Below the pieces are notes generated by a model. That model was given only the letters and a program-made list of their open reading frames with translations, was not told the DNA's origin and ran no database searches. Positions 8,501 through 16,477 of a stretch of DNA of 64,000 bases are shown piece after piece. How positions within the stretch are numbered: position 1 is the first letter of the stretch; each line of letters opens with the position of its first letter. This stretch comes from an uncultured Acetatifactor sp. (GTDB lineage: Bacteria; Bacillota; Clostridia; Lachnospirales; Lachnospiraceae), in contig CAJUTJ010000188.1 in assembly GCA_910589655.1 (NCBI GenBank), positions 48,475 to 112,474 on the forward strand, in the 5' to 3' direction. The translations under genes and the position numbers were made by a program.

Positions 8501-10989
8501 CGGATAGCAGTCCAGCCTTCCACCGGGGCGTCCGTGCGTACCGTTCCGTCACTCAGGCAGACCGTTACCGTCTGAGGCAGCTGATCCTCGCTCCAGTCCG
8601 CACCGGGCTCCAGCTCCAGTGTGGGCGGATTGTTCACGCTGACCACATAGGGCAGCTCGGTATAATTCATTTGGAAAGCCGCCTGAAGCTTGAACAGATT
8701 CGTATACTTGTCCGTCACCAGAGGCGCCGTCCACTCATAGACAGCCTCCGTGTCAGCATCGAAATCAGGGACGGATACCCACTGGCCTACCGTCACTTGA
8801 GCCTTGGAGCCGTCTCCCAGCTTTACCGTAACCTCTTTCGGGAACTCAAAGCTGTCGAAAGTCGTCTTTGACACGTTTACATTCGAGGGCTGTATCACAT
8901 CCACGATATCCAGCGCTCCAAACTTGTCATAGTCCACTATAATATTATCAAAGCCGGCTTTCGGTTTGTCACAGTCTTTTTGTTTGTGTATCACCAGAAT
9001 GGACAGACCGTTTGCCCTTTCGTCAATAGGGATATCCGTCACCGTGTACGGTGTTCCGGAGCCGTCCTTCGCCGACAAAGTCAGCGCCGCCGTGTGATTC
9101 ACATAGTCAAATTCCACCTTTACATGAGCCCATTTATTCATAGCGCCGACATTTGTGCCCACAGGACTGTCGGAAGAAATCACGCCGTCGAAATTATTAT
9201 TTGTGGGATCCTCTCCGCTTCCGGCCAGATATTCGGTGGTATGGTAGCTAAACTGCCCCTTACTGTCCACACAAAGAGTAAAATAATTCTGCTTTGCCGC
9301 CGGAGACACAAAAAGAATGTTAAACGGCTTGGTGCCTCCGATATTGACAGGCAGGAAGTCAAATTCCATCACGGCTCCCTTTACAATATCGGCGGGAAGA
9401 TCCAGTCTGGATCCTCTGTTTTTATCAAGGGCGTCGTTCTGGAACGCAAGCAGATACGGATCGCCGCCGTTATCCCCAAGCTCAAAGCCGAAACCGCCGG
9501 TTCCGGAAGTCTTGTCCAGATCCTTTCCCCAGACATTCCATCCATCTATCCCAAAAGAAAAATCGTCTTCGTAGTCATGAGTTGACACCCAGTTTCCGGC
9601 ATAATTCATGGTATAGGATACCTTCAGGTTCCTGTGATTGCGGTTCCCTGCCGGAGCCAGAAGATCCGCCGTCCATACATAGCTGCCCTTGGTTTCCACA
9701 TCAAAAGCAGGGCTGCTTGTCCATGATGTCTGGTCAATGGGCACCACGATCACTCTGCCGTTTACCAAGGTTGCCGCCACCTGTGTGGGATGTGTATATG
9801 TACCGCTTGTCCATTGTTCCTTTTTGACGTTGACCGTTTCCGGATTCTTTATGGAATTAATATCCGTCTCCAAGAAATCGGACATATATTTCATGTCATA
9901 GGATACCTTTAAATTCAAAGGATTTGTCACTCCCTGAGGAGGTATGATATCTGCCGTCCAAGTATACTCTCCCATCTCGTCCGGATTAAAGTCCTTGTTC
10001 GTTACACTACTGTCCTTGTTCTCGGCCTTCCATGTAGAAGCGTCGATCTGGACCGTCACTTTCGTCCCGTCCGAAAGCTCCCCCTGTACTTCAGCAGGAT
10101 GGTATCCGCCGGCTTCATACTGCTGTTTCGTCAAAGTACTATTCTGTAATTCTTCCAACAGCGTTACATAAGTAGGTATCACTACGGAATTTGTCTTTTT
10201 GTAATACATATAAAAATCATCAATTCCCATATTCACCGAAGGCTTTGCCCCCTCGGTAAGCATAGTGAATTTATCCGCCTTTGTGGCCGTTGACAAAAAG
10301 TCAATTCCCTCCGCCGCCACAGCTCCGTCCAGCTTAACGCTCAGCTGATGTGCTGTAAAATCAAAGGTAATTTCTATGTCATGTACGGTTTTTGCATCAA
10401 TGGTCTTTCCCGTGTTTTGCTTATCCGCAGAACCATAGACCGTATAATATAAAGGAGTCGTGTTCTGTTTACCGTCTTCTCCGCGGATATCATTCAAATA
10501 CAGCGTCACAAGCTCATTGTCCCCGTCCGAAATCCGGATTCCGGCATATCCGGCACCGCTGGTGCTGCTGAAAGTCGTTGTATACCACTTAAAAGATATG
10601 GTGGACGTTTCCATATCCGGCGCATTCTCTACAAGCACCTTAGAGGTGGATCTCTCCCCCTCCTTCGTGGTCATTTTCAGGTAATGATTCCCGTTGTCTT
10701 CCACCACTTCTATAGTTCCTTTGGTGGTTATGGCGCTCATCCCCCAGTTATCCGTCACCGATTCAAAATCCTCTGACAAAGAGTTACCGTCTCCGGCTGC
10801 ATAACCGCCCGAACCGTTCGCTCCCGGCTGTGTGCCCGTAACGAGATTACCGTTACCGTTGGATACCGTGTCAAGCGACAGGCTCTCATGCCCCCCTAGG
10901 TTGTCCACACTTCCGGCATTCGCCGCCATTGCCGGGGTCAGGGCAAGGCATGCCGCCATCAGAAATGCCAACATTCGTTTTTTGCGCAT
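5503..10989 (-). CDS. cell-wall anchored rhamnogalacturonan lyase (PL11), multidomain
   Basis: This encodes 1828 residues. ATG 10989 is chosen because GAGGAGG lies 6 nt upstream; the next upstream ATG overlaps that site. Order: signal peptide (about 1-26), lectin-like beta-sandwich (about 70-265), two Ig-like domains with a WT-A motif, a second lectin-like domain (about 475-700), further Ig-like domains, then the PL11 catalytic propeller (about 930-1530). The propeller has Ca2+-type DVDGDG, DLDEDG and DMDNDG loops and a GNHNVSTGD segment. A Pro/Thr repeat linker, IPKTGD, a hydrophobic helix and a KRKKDR tail follow: a sortase anchor with Ile replacing Leu. PL11 enzymes cleave the rhamnose-galacturonate backbone of pectin by beta-elimination. 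The enzyme should act at the cell surface. Confidence 0.9.
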   Translation of the reverse strand: MRKKRMLAFLMAACLALTPAMAANAGSVDNLGGHESLSLDTVSNGNGNLVTGTQPGANGSGGYAAGDGNSLSEDFESVTDNWGMSAITTKGTIEVVEDNGNHYLKMTTKEGERSTSKVLVENAPDMETSTISFKWYTTTFSSTSGAGYAGIRISDGDNELVTLYLNDIRGEDGKQNTTPLYYTVYGSADKQNTGKTIDAKTVHDIEITFDFTAHQLSVKLDGAVAAEGIDFLSTATKADKFTMLTEGAKPSVNMGIDDFYMYYKKTNSVVIPTYVTLLEELQNSTLTKQQYEAGGYHPAEVQGELSDGTKVTVQIDASTWKAENKDSSVTNKDFNPDEMGEYTWTADIIPPQGVTNPLNLKVSYDMKYMSDFLETDINSIKNPETVNVKKEQWTSGTYTHPTQVAATLVNGRVIVVPIDQTSWTSSPAFDVETKGSYVWTADLLAPAGNRNHRNLKVSYTMNYAGNWVSTHDYEDDFSFGIDGWNVWGKDLDKTSGTGGFGFELGDNGGDPYLLAFQNDALDKNRGSRLDLPADIVKGAVMEFDFLPVNIGGTKPFNILFVSPAAKQNYFTLCVDSKGQFSYHTTEYLAGSGEDPTNNNFDGVISSDSPVGTNVGAMNKWAHVKVEFDYVNHTAALTLSAKDGSGTPYTVTDIPIDERANGLSILVIHKQKDCDKPKAGFDNIIVDYDKFGALDIVDVIQPSNVNVSKTTFDSFEFPKEVTVKLGDGSKAQVTVGQWVSVPDFDADTEAVYEWTAPLVTDKYTNLFKLQAAFQMNYTELPYVVSVNNPPTLELEPGADWSEDQLPQTVTVCLSDGTVRTDAPVEGWTAIRAYDGDTEGIYVYGAKLAQGTDYAVIPEHFIPNEYHGDAYGASQTTLEAFNKDLAVSLRKLWNYTPQLFEYDVFYRISCDASANGYNSKTRSMEYLDRGVTAIPSGSGILVSWRVLVEEYGTGVQFNVLRNGKVINDSPITAKSNYLDPAGQPGNLYSVQIIKDGKVTTSPAVEALSQTYLSIPLQKPEPQMDKDGNFQTYSINDAGVADVDGDGQYEVVVKWYPSDAFDSGKQDGPSGPTIFDCYELDGTPLWRINMGLELPSGAHFNQFMLYDLDEDGKAEFFVKTSDGTVSYKPNAEGKFDMTDGSTEVSYIGDRSIIPGSNIRPTGHADVTSNEYISIFNGATGEEIDTIDYVNTVTNFEDYNDNWGNRASRFNIAMAYQPKAGGSGEAVPTVLLNRGYYAKTTVAAYQLIGGHLTLAWNFDVPNGDRYAGKGNHNVSTGDMDNDGYDELVIGALAIDHDGSVLWAKDGMDGQDYQGHSDSIHLTAMNPEKPTQLYVFTPSEEKESTLNGTLSNAANGSRINGMWHELGDIGRGVAANITPNPGFEYWINTPNNEGDPTGGIYNFFGEIIASTPPGTFSTNWRLYWDGDLLSELGDGRNPGAGGTEQTIYKYDWENNEMDVLAVFEGTHTNNGTKNNPSLTADLFGDWREEVLVGDSDNNELRIYMTPYETEYMIYSLMQDPVYRNAVANQNTSYNQPPHLGFYLGEDNRDQVLAMQLPKADIRYTTDGSQSADKEDPKESYDVKVEAASDADSINQSLTEALKNEEVKNKTGCSTPEALQEYMEKAVKEAAKAGGFGDIPKENTKMLEIHVMVKVNNSEWVAATKENFPAEGVDITIPYPDGTTKEDYEFVISHLITIGCNRTSAGDIESFSSVDGSITKTDAGLEIHITSASPFIVGWEKKESITPTPEPSPDPTPDPTPAPTPDPGDDTDTNADSDDDGDSEESGEDVKQDTIPKTGDTMNIAANIWMAVLIAAVCGTVSMVITKRKKDRME

Positions 10990-11340
10990 AATTATCCTCC
11001 TCAATTTGCATATAGGCTCCCGAAATTTCTTTTGATCCGATTTTGTGAAATGAATTTTTGCCGGATGTGCACAAAATTATGCCGGATACACAAAGTGCAT
11101 CTTATAACGTGTACAAAACTGCGTGTACACCGGCTAAATTTGTGTGCCGCCAACGGAAATCGGCAGCAAAGGCAGATTCAAAGAATATTCCGAAAGACTA
11201 ATATACGCTATTATTTAAATGCTAAATCTTTTTGGGCAAAAAATCAAAGCATTAACGACCAACTTTTAACTTGATTTATGCATTTTGTACCATTTTGGAT
11301 TAACACATGTCTTTCATATGTACATTTTCCCGAAAGAATC
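10990..11340. other. divergent intergenic region upstream of the lyase gene
   Basis: No gene is seen in this 350-bp AT-rich stretch. GTGTACA at 11109-11115 and GTGTACAC at 11123-11130 are 14 bp apart and could be an operator for sugar-dependent control of the lyase. No convincing minus-strand promoter was found. Confidence 0.35.
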
Positions 11341-11370
11341 TTGACAACCGCTTTTCCTTCCGAGTATGAT
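11341..11370 (+). promoter_or_regulatory. sigma-A type promoter
   Basis: TTGACA at 11341-11346 and TATGAT at 11365-11370 are separated by 18 bp. They would start transcription near 11377, about 34 nt before the glycosyltransferase-like gene. Confidence 0.7.
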
Positions 11371-11410
11371 AGAGACAAAATAACCGTTTATACCAAAGAT
11401 CGGAGTCCCT

Positions 11411-12340
11411 ATGCAGTCATTGGATACCTTGCTCCTATATGAAAAGCCGGATGCCTATTTTTTCCCCCATTACAGCGGCAGTGTGTTTGCTCCCTTCGAC
11501 ATTCCCCGGCCCGGTCTGCGCTATCTGGCCTATAAGATGCTGTACCTGCTGCACCTTCCTTGTTGCAGTCTGTTCTGGGGCAAGTGGAAGGCTCATATAA
11601 AGACGGCAAAGCGTATTATCATTTTTGACTACGGCTACCAACGGGGAATGGAGAACTATATCCGCCGCATAAATCCTCATTGCAAGGTTTATTTATTTTT
11701 CTGGAATAAGGTCAACAAATACAATAGGAAACATCTCCTCTTTTCGGATGCAAATGCCATTTATTCCACGGATACGGAAGATTGTAAAAAATACGGTCTG
11801 CATTATAACCATATCTTCTACCCCCGGGAATTTCAGCTTCCATACACTGCCTCTCCGGAGCAGAACAGGCTTTTCTTTCTGGGCGCCGATAAGGGACGTG
11901 CCCCTTACATCGCTTCCCTGAAACAGGTGTTAGAGGAAAGCGGTCTCATCTGCGATATCCGTATTCTTTCACCGATCCGCGACTCCGCCTATCGGAAACG
12001 GTTTCGGGAAATCCTCACCGACAAAGGGCTTTCCTACGACGAATATTTGGCAGAACTGAAATCCTGCGATATTCTTCTGGACATAAATCAGGAGGGGCAG
12101 AGTTCTTTGACCATGCGGGTCATAGAAGCCCTCTACCTCTCCAAAAAGCTGATTACCAACAACCGGCATATTCCTTCTTATGATTTTTACTGTCCCGATA
12201 ATATCTTGGTGCTTCCGGAAAACGCTGTCCCTTCTCCGGAAGAATTGCGTCATTTTCTCCACGTTCCCTTCCGGCCCTACTCCGACACAATTTTGCACAA
12301 CTATAGTTATGAGCACTGGCTGCAAAGCTTTTCGTCCTGA
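11411..12340 (+). CDS. glycosyltransferase-like protein (GT-B type)
   Basis: This encodes 309 residues, one of the few plus-strand genes, with its own promoter and a short CGGAG ribosome binding site. The C-terminal half carries a GT-B style nucleotide-sugar region: LLDINQEGQSSLTMRVIEA, where the acidic residues and the EA pair resemble family 4-like and lipopolysaccharide-type transferases, and KLITNN. There is no signal peptide and no membrane helix. A classical family assignment is not possible by eye. It converges with the family 2 transferase on the opposite strand, about 150 bp apart. Confidence 0.65.
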   Translation: MQSLDTLLLYEKPDAYFFPHYSGSVFAPFDIPRPGLRYLAYKMLYLLHLPCCSLFWGKWKAHIKTAKRIIIFDYGYQRGMENYIRRINPHCKVYLFFWNKVNKYNRKHLLFSDANAIYSTDTEDCKKYGLHYNHIFYPREFQLPYTASPEQNRLFFLGADKGRAPYIASLKQVLEESGLICDIRILSPIRDSAYRKRFREILTDKGLSYDEYLAELKSCDILLDINQEGQSSLTMRVIEALYLSKKLITNNRHIPSYDFYCPDNILVLPENAVPSPEELRHFLHVPFRPYSDTILHNYSYEHWLQSFSS

Positions 12341-12492
12341 CTCGCTGCCCCATGCTTTGGTGCGTCCTTTATCAGCTCCTCCCGACAGGGAATCAGCGCC
12401 GCCCTAAACCTTCCGGCAGCATATGCATATATACGCCCGTTTCCTTGCATCCGGCTATCCGAAACGGCAGAAAACACGGCAGGCAAAAACAT

Positions 12493-13422
12493 TCAAAGCC
12501 GGCACAGAAACGCCAAGACCTTCAAGGGGAATTTCAGATAGTGATTGACCAGAGCCGTTTTCCGGATCTCCTTAATCTCATTGCGGAACTGCCTGCGCAA
12601 TGCCTCCGCCTGCCTGTCTCCCTTAAGTTTTCTTAAATTGACATAGCACCAGAGAAGGCTTTTGCAATATTTATATTCTCCGGCAGGTATCAGCTCCGGC
12701 GCCTCTCGAGTAACAAATTCCAGATTTTCCTTACTGTTATACACGCAGTCCGCCATTTTCACCGAGAATGCGGAGGTGGTGATGCTGTTCGCCCTTTTAC
12801 GGTAAAAATATGTCTCACATTCCAGAAAAACAATCCGTTCCATACGCTCATACGCCCGCAGCACAAGAGGTTCGTCCTCATTGATTCTGCCCTTCGGAAA
12901 CCGTAGTCCTTCCAGAACCTCCCTTTTATAAAGACGGTTGCAGGACGAAGAACCTGCCAAAAGCACATGCTCCATGGCTTCATGAGCAGTCTCACACCGC
13001 TCACCCCTTTGCTTTCCGCGGCGGAAGCTCTTTTCTCCGTTTTTCCTTTCCAATACCGTGACACAGGCGCCGCAGCAGCAATCCGCCTTATATTTGTTCA
13101 GTCCTTCATACAGCATTTCCAAAGTGTTTTCTGCCAGCCAGTCATCACTGTCCACAAAGAATATGTAGTCTCCGACCGCATGATCCATGCCGGTATTTCT
13201 GGCCTCCGCCAGTCCGCCGTTTTTCTCCCTATGAACTACCTTAATCCGGCTGTCCCCGGCAGCATATCTGTCGCAGATTTTCCCGCAGCCGTCGGGGGAA
13301 GCATCATCCACCAAAATAATTTCCGTATTCTGGTAGGTCTGTTTTATCACACTATCCAGACATTCTGCCAGATAGGCTTCCACTTTATAAACGGGAATAA
13401 CCACACTGATTTTTTCGCTCAT
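12493..13422 (-). CDS. family 2 glycosyltransferase
   Basis: This encodes 309 residues with an AAGGAG site about 12 nt before ATG 13422. Motifs: VVIPVYKVEAYLAECLDSV (nucleotide binding), DDASPDGC, ARNTGMD and the metal-binding VDSDDW. The C-terminal about 100 residues are basic, as in short polysaccharide-polymer transferases. It lies downstream of the flippase gene on the same strand, separated by a palindrome-rich repeat, and probably adds a sugar in the same glycan pathway. Confidence 0.85.
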   Translation of the reverse strand: MSEKISVVIPVYKVEAYLAECLDSVIKQTYQNTEIILVDDASPDGCGKICDRYAAGDSRIKVVHREKNGGLAEARNTGMDHAVGDYIFFVDSDDWLAENTLEMLYEGLNKYKADCCCGACVTVLERKNGEKSFRRGKQRGERCETAHEAMEHVLLAGSSSCNRLYKREVLEGLRFPKGRINEDEPLVLRAYERMERIVFLECETYFYRKRANSITTSAFSVKMADCVYNSKENLEFVTREAPELIPAGEYKYCKSLLWCYVNLRKLKGDRQAEALRRQFRNEIKEIRKTALVNHYLKFPLKVLAFLCRL

Positions 13423-13458
13423 ATCCGTTTTATTGCTCCTTTTTTATCTCAAACTCTT

Positions 13459-13694
13459 CTCACACTAACTCCCATATGCCCGCTTCGGCGGGCACTCAAA
13501 TCAAGATTGTAAAATGCTCTTTTTCACACTAACCTCCATGTCGCAGCTTTGCGGCGACTCAAATCTGAATGAAAAATGCCGTGTTTTAGGCATTTTTCTA
13601 ACTGCTTTAGCAGTTTGGGGAATTTAGTACTTCTCCGCGAAGCAGCCCTTGCTGTGAGTGGAAATTGCCAAAGACAATTAGAAGTACTTCTCAC
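13459..13694. repeat. palindrome-array repeat R3, copy 1
   Basis: This is a chain of short perfect hairpins: GCCCGC-TTCG-GCGGGC, CTGC-TTTA-GCAG, and others, with AGTACTTCT motifs. Related arrays lie at 45013-45284 and 47219-47572. It ends 1 bp before the flippase stop codon region, so the flippase message would carry it as its 3' end. Confidence 0.85.
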
Positions 13695-13695
13695 G

Positions 13696-15210
13696 CTATC
13701 TCCGTATCGCCTGCTTCGCCAGATTCAGAACGCTTCGCAGCTTCCAGCTGCGGCAGTACAACATCAAATCCGCCCCCAGCGCCAGTGCAGCCGCCATAAC
13801 CCCGATAACCAGCAGACCAAGGAGCCCTCCCCCGTAGAGCCGCAGCGTCAAAGGATAAATCAGAACAATCTCCGCCGCCGTCAGCGCCGCATACTGCACA
13901 AGATCCGCCAAATAAGCAAAGACAGACTGCTTCACATATTCTTTAAAAAAGACTCTTATCCGGCATCCGATCTGTACCAGATAAGCGGCTATGGTGCCTA
14001 ATGCAATTCCCGCTGCCCCAAAGCTCCCCACCAAAAGCAAGGACAATACCAGATTTACCAGCGCGGTCACCACGGCTATATTCCGCTCCTTATGAAATAA
14101 TCCCGTAACACTCATTACACTCTCCATGGGCAGCCCCATGGCCGTGAAAAAGAACTGCCCCACGCTTGCCGCCACAAAGCCCGTCTCCATGAGATATTCC
14201 CCGTTCAGCCAGACATCCCGCACAAAGGGTGTAATCAAGCAGAAAATGCACACGGACGCCACCGATACCGGCAGGAAAAACAGGAAGGTTATCTGGCGCA
14301 GCACACGCACCTCTTTCTCCTTGTCCTCTTCCAGAAAAAGATTCCCCAAAGCAGGTTTTAAAGCACCGGAAAGAGCCACCATGATATTGACAACAGACTG
14401 CGTCACCAGACAGTAATTGGAGTAAAGTCCGGCAGTCACGGTGGTAATCATACCGGACACAATAATTTTGTCCGTGGACAGCAACAATTTGGTAAACAGT
14501 CTGGTGACAAAAATGTTTTTGATGTTGTCCATTACTCTTTCCACGATGGTGTGTTCTAAGGGTGCCTTTCGCAGCCGTTTCAGAAAAGGATACTTCCGGT
14601 TGACATAAGCGGCGATCCACAGATTGCTGACAGCCTCTATTACGATATTGACCGCCAAGACCCACATATAGTTTCCGGACAGCTGCAAAATGACAATGGT
14701 GAGGGAGTAATTTAATACATTCACTACCAATGCGGTTATGCTCACCAGATATTCCCTCTGATCCGCAATCAGAATGGAGCGTTTGTATGACAATAGATAA
14801 GAAAGCACCGTGCGCACCAGCCACAGGAAAAACAGCCGCCGGATATATCCCTGTGAAAATGCCGTCTCGTTCATTATATGATGAATAAAAGGCATCACTC
14901 CCATGCCCAGACCGAAAATCACCAGTGCGAAAATCAGGTAGGCTTTGCGGTACAAATTCATCAGCCCCGCAATCCTCTTCTCGTCCCTTCCGGCGATTGC
15001 GGAATACAGATTATAAACCACCGCCGTAGCGATTCCCAGCTCGGAGACGGACAGGATGGCTATGACATTGGAAATTACACCGTTCATGCCCACCAGTTCC
15101 GCTCCCAGAAGCAGGTTCATAGTCCTCTGGCAGAAAAATCCCACCACAATCAGAACCGCCTGCCCCAACACACCGAAAAAACTGTTTTTTATAGCGCTTT
15201 TCAACCGCAT
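13696..15210 (-). CDS. polysaccharide flippase (Wzx/MATE-like)
   Basis: This encodes 504 residues, almost entirely membrane helices (about 12-14), with the typical N-terminus of oligosaccharide flippases (basic start, then LLGAELVGMNGVISN) and a helix pattern matching the MVF/polysaccharide-synthase superfamily. It should move lipid-linked repeat units across the membrane. Its start overlaps the stop of the upstream glycosyltransferase by 10 bp, indicating one operon. The TAG stop is immediately followed by repeat R3 sequence (TAGCGTGAGAAGTACTTC). Confidence 0.85.
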   Translation of the reverse strand: MRLKSAIKNSFFGVLGQAVLIVVGFFCQRTMNLLLGAELVGMNGVISNVIAILSVSELGIATAVVYNLYSAIAGRDEKRIAGLMNLYRKAYLIFALVIFGLGMGVMPFIHHIMNETAFSQGYIRRLFFLWLVRTVLSYLLSYKRSILIADQREYLVSITALVVNVLNYSLTIVILQLSGNYMWVLAVNIVIEAVSNLWIAAYVNRKYPFLKRLRKAPLEHTIVERVMDNIKNIFVTRLFTKLLLSTDKIIVSGMITTVTAGLYSNYCLVTQSVVNIMVALSGALKPALGNLFLEEDKEKEVRVLRQITFLFFLPVSVASVCIFCLITPFVRDVWLNGEYLMETGFVAASVGQFFFTAMGLPMESVMSVTGLFHKERNIAVVTALVNLVLSLLLVGSFGAAGIALGTIAAYLVQIGCRIRVFFKEYVKQSVFAYLADLVQYAALTAAEIVLIYPLTLRLYGGGLLGLLVIGVMAAALALGADLMLYCRSWKLRSVLNLAKQAIRR

Positions 15211-16313
15211 AGGCTCTCAAAGACCTCGTTCCAACTGTTTATAATATTGTTCAAATCAAATTTTTCCATATCCAGACCGGCATTCAGGGCAAACCGTTCC
15301 CGCAGCTCCTCATCGGATGCCAGCCGCACAATTTTTTCCGCCATTTTTTCACAATCAAAAGGTTCCACCAGATATCCGTTGACACCGTCCCTGATAATCT
15401 CTTCCGGTCCCGTGCTGATATTAAAACTGACACAAGGCAGTCCGTGGCTCTTTGCCTCCAACAGACACATGGGAAGCCCTTCCTCCCGGGATGTAAGCAC
15501 ATGAATCCGAGCCTTGGCATAATATTGCCCGATATCCGCCACCGTGCCCAGAAGCACCAGCCTGTCCTGCAGCCCATGTTCCCGAATATAGGTTTCCAGC
15601 CATTCCCGTTCCTCACCGTCCCCGGCTGCCAGCCATCTCCAGCCCGGAAGCAGTTTCAGCACCCTGTCCGCCGTCTCGGCCAGATAGTCCACCCCTTTTA
15701 TCCGAACCAGACGTCCCGCCCAGAAAATATAATTTTCCTTTGCCACGGCATCCTGCCGCTTTTCCATTACCGCGGGATTATAAATAGTCCGCAGCGCCTT
15801 GGTACGGTGCAGATACCGCTCATAGCACTTCCGGTTCTCCTCGTTTATGGTGACACAGTAGTCTGCCTTCTTTGCCGCGTACATCTGAATCAGACGCCGA
15901 TAGGGGCTTTTCCGTTCATAATAGTAACTGAAATGCCCCCATGATACCACTTTCGTCCCGCTTCCCTTCACGGGAACGGAAAGGCTGTCCAGCACAATAT
16001 CGATATCCACCAGCACATCCACTCTCCGCTCCCGCAGAAATCTTTTCAGCTTGGGCAGAACCGCCAGATAGCCCGGCCCCGGCTGTATCCACTTCTCTCC
16101 CAGCCGATACCGCCGTATCTCCGGGCATATGGGGAAAAAAGGAGTATCTCGCCGTTCTACCAGACTTAAAAATATAATCTCATATTTTTTCTGTCTTGCC
16201 AATGCATTGGCAATCAAAGCGGCAACATTTTCCGTGCCCCCCTCTCTGGTAATGTCACCGGAGAAAAAACATATTATTTTTTTATCGGTTTCGCCTGTCA
16301 TATTTTTCATCAT
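15201..16313 (-). CDS. family 4 glycosyltransferase
   Basis: This encodes 370 residues with a GT-B fold. It has an N-terminal acceptor domain with GGTENVAALI and a C-terminal donor domain with FWAGRLVRIKGVDYL, GDGEER and EEGLPMCLLEA (the ExxxxxxxE motif). It is similar in layout to CapM- and EpsF-type enzymes that build surface polysaccharide units. The start is uncertain: ATGs at 16313, 16310 and 16301 all lack a strong ribosome binding site. It is coupled to the flippase gene by overlap. Confidence 0.85.
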   Translation of the reverse strand: MMKNMTGETDKKIICFFSGDITREGGTENVAALIANALARQKKYEIIFLSLVERRDTPFFPICPEIRRYRLGEKWIQPGPGYLAVLPKLKRFLRERRVDVLVDIDIVLDSLSVPVKGSGTKVVSWGHFSYYYERKSPYRRLIQMYAAKKADYCVTINEENRKCYERYLHRTKALRTIYNPAVMEKRQDAVAKENYIFWAGRLVRIKGVDYLAETADRVLKLLPGWRWLAAGDGEEREWLETYIREHGLQDRLVLLGTVADIGQYYAKARIHVLTSREEGLPMCLLEAKSHGLPCVSFNISTGPEEIIRDGVNGYLVEPFDCEKMAEKIVRLASDEELRERFALNAGLDMEKFDLNNIINSWNEVFESLCG

Positions 16314-16432
16314 TTTGCAAATTATGTTATCACTTTCTAAGATTTTTAAATTTACTTTTTAAACGTCACTAAAATATACCCTCTTTGCTTCCCTTCGACA
16401 CCCGCATTTTTGTAGCATTTTTAATTCTAAGA

Positions 16433-16441
16433 TGCTATAAT
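16433..16441 (+). promoter_or_regulatory. extended -10 promoter
   Basis: TG-C-TATAAT at 16433-16441 forms an extended -10 element about 37 bp before the next start codon. No good -35 is visible. Confidence 0.5.
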
Positions 16442-16477
16442 AGGACATCGACCGAGAATAGATTATAAGGAGTTTAT

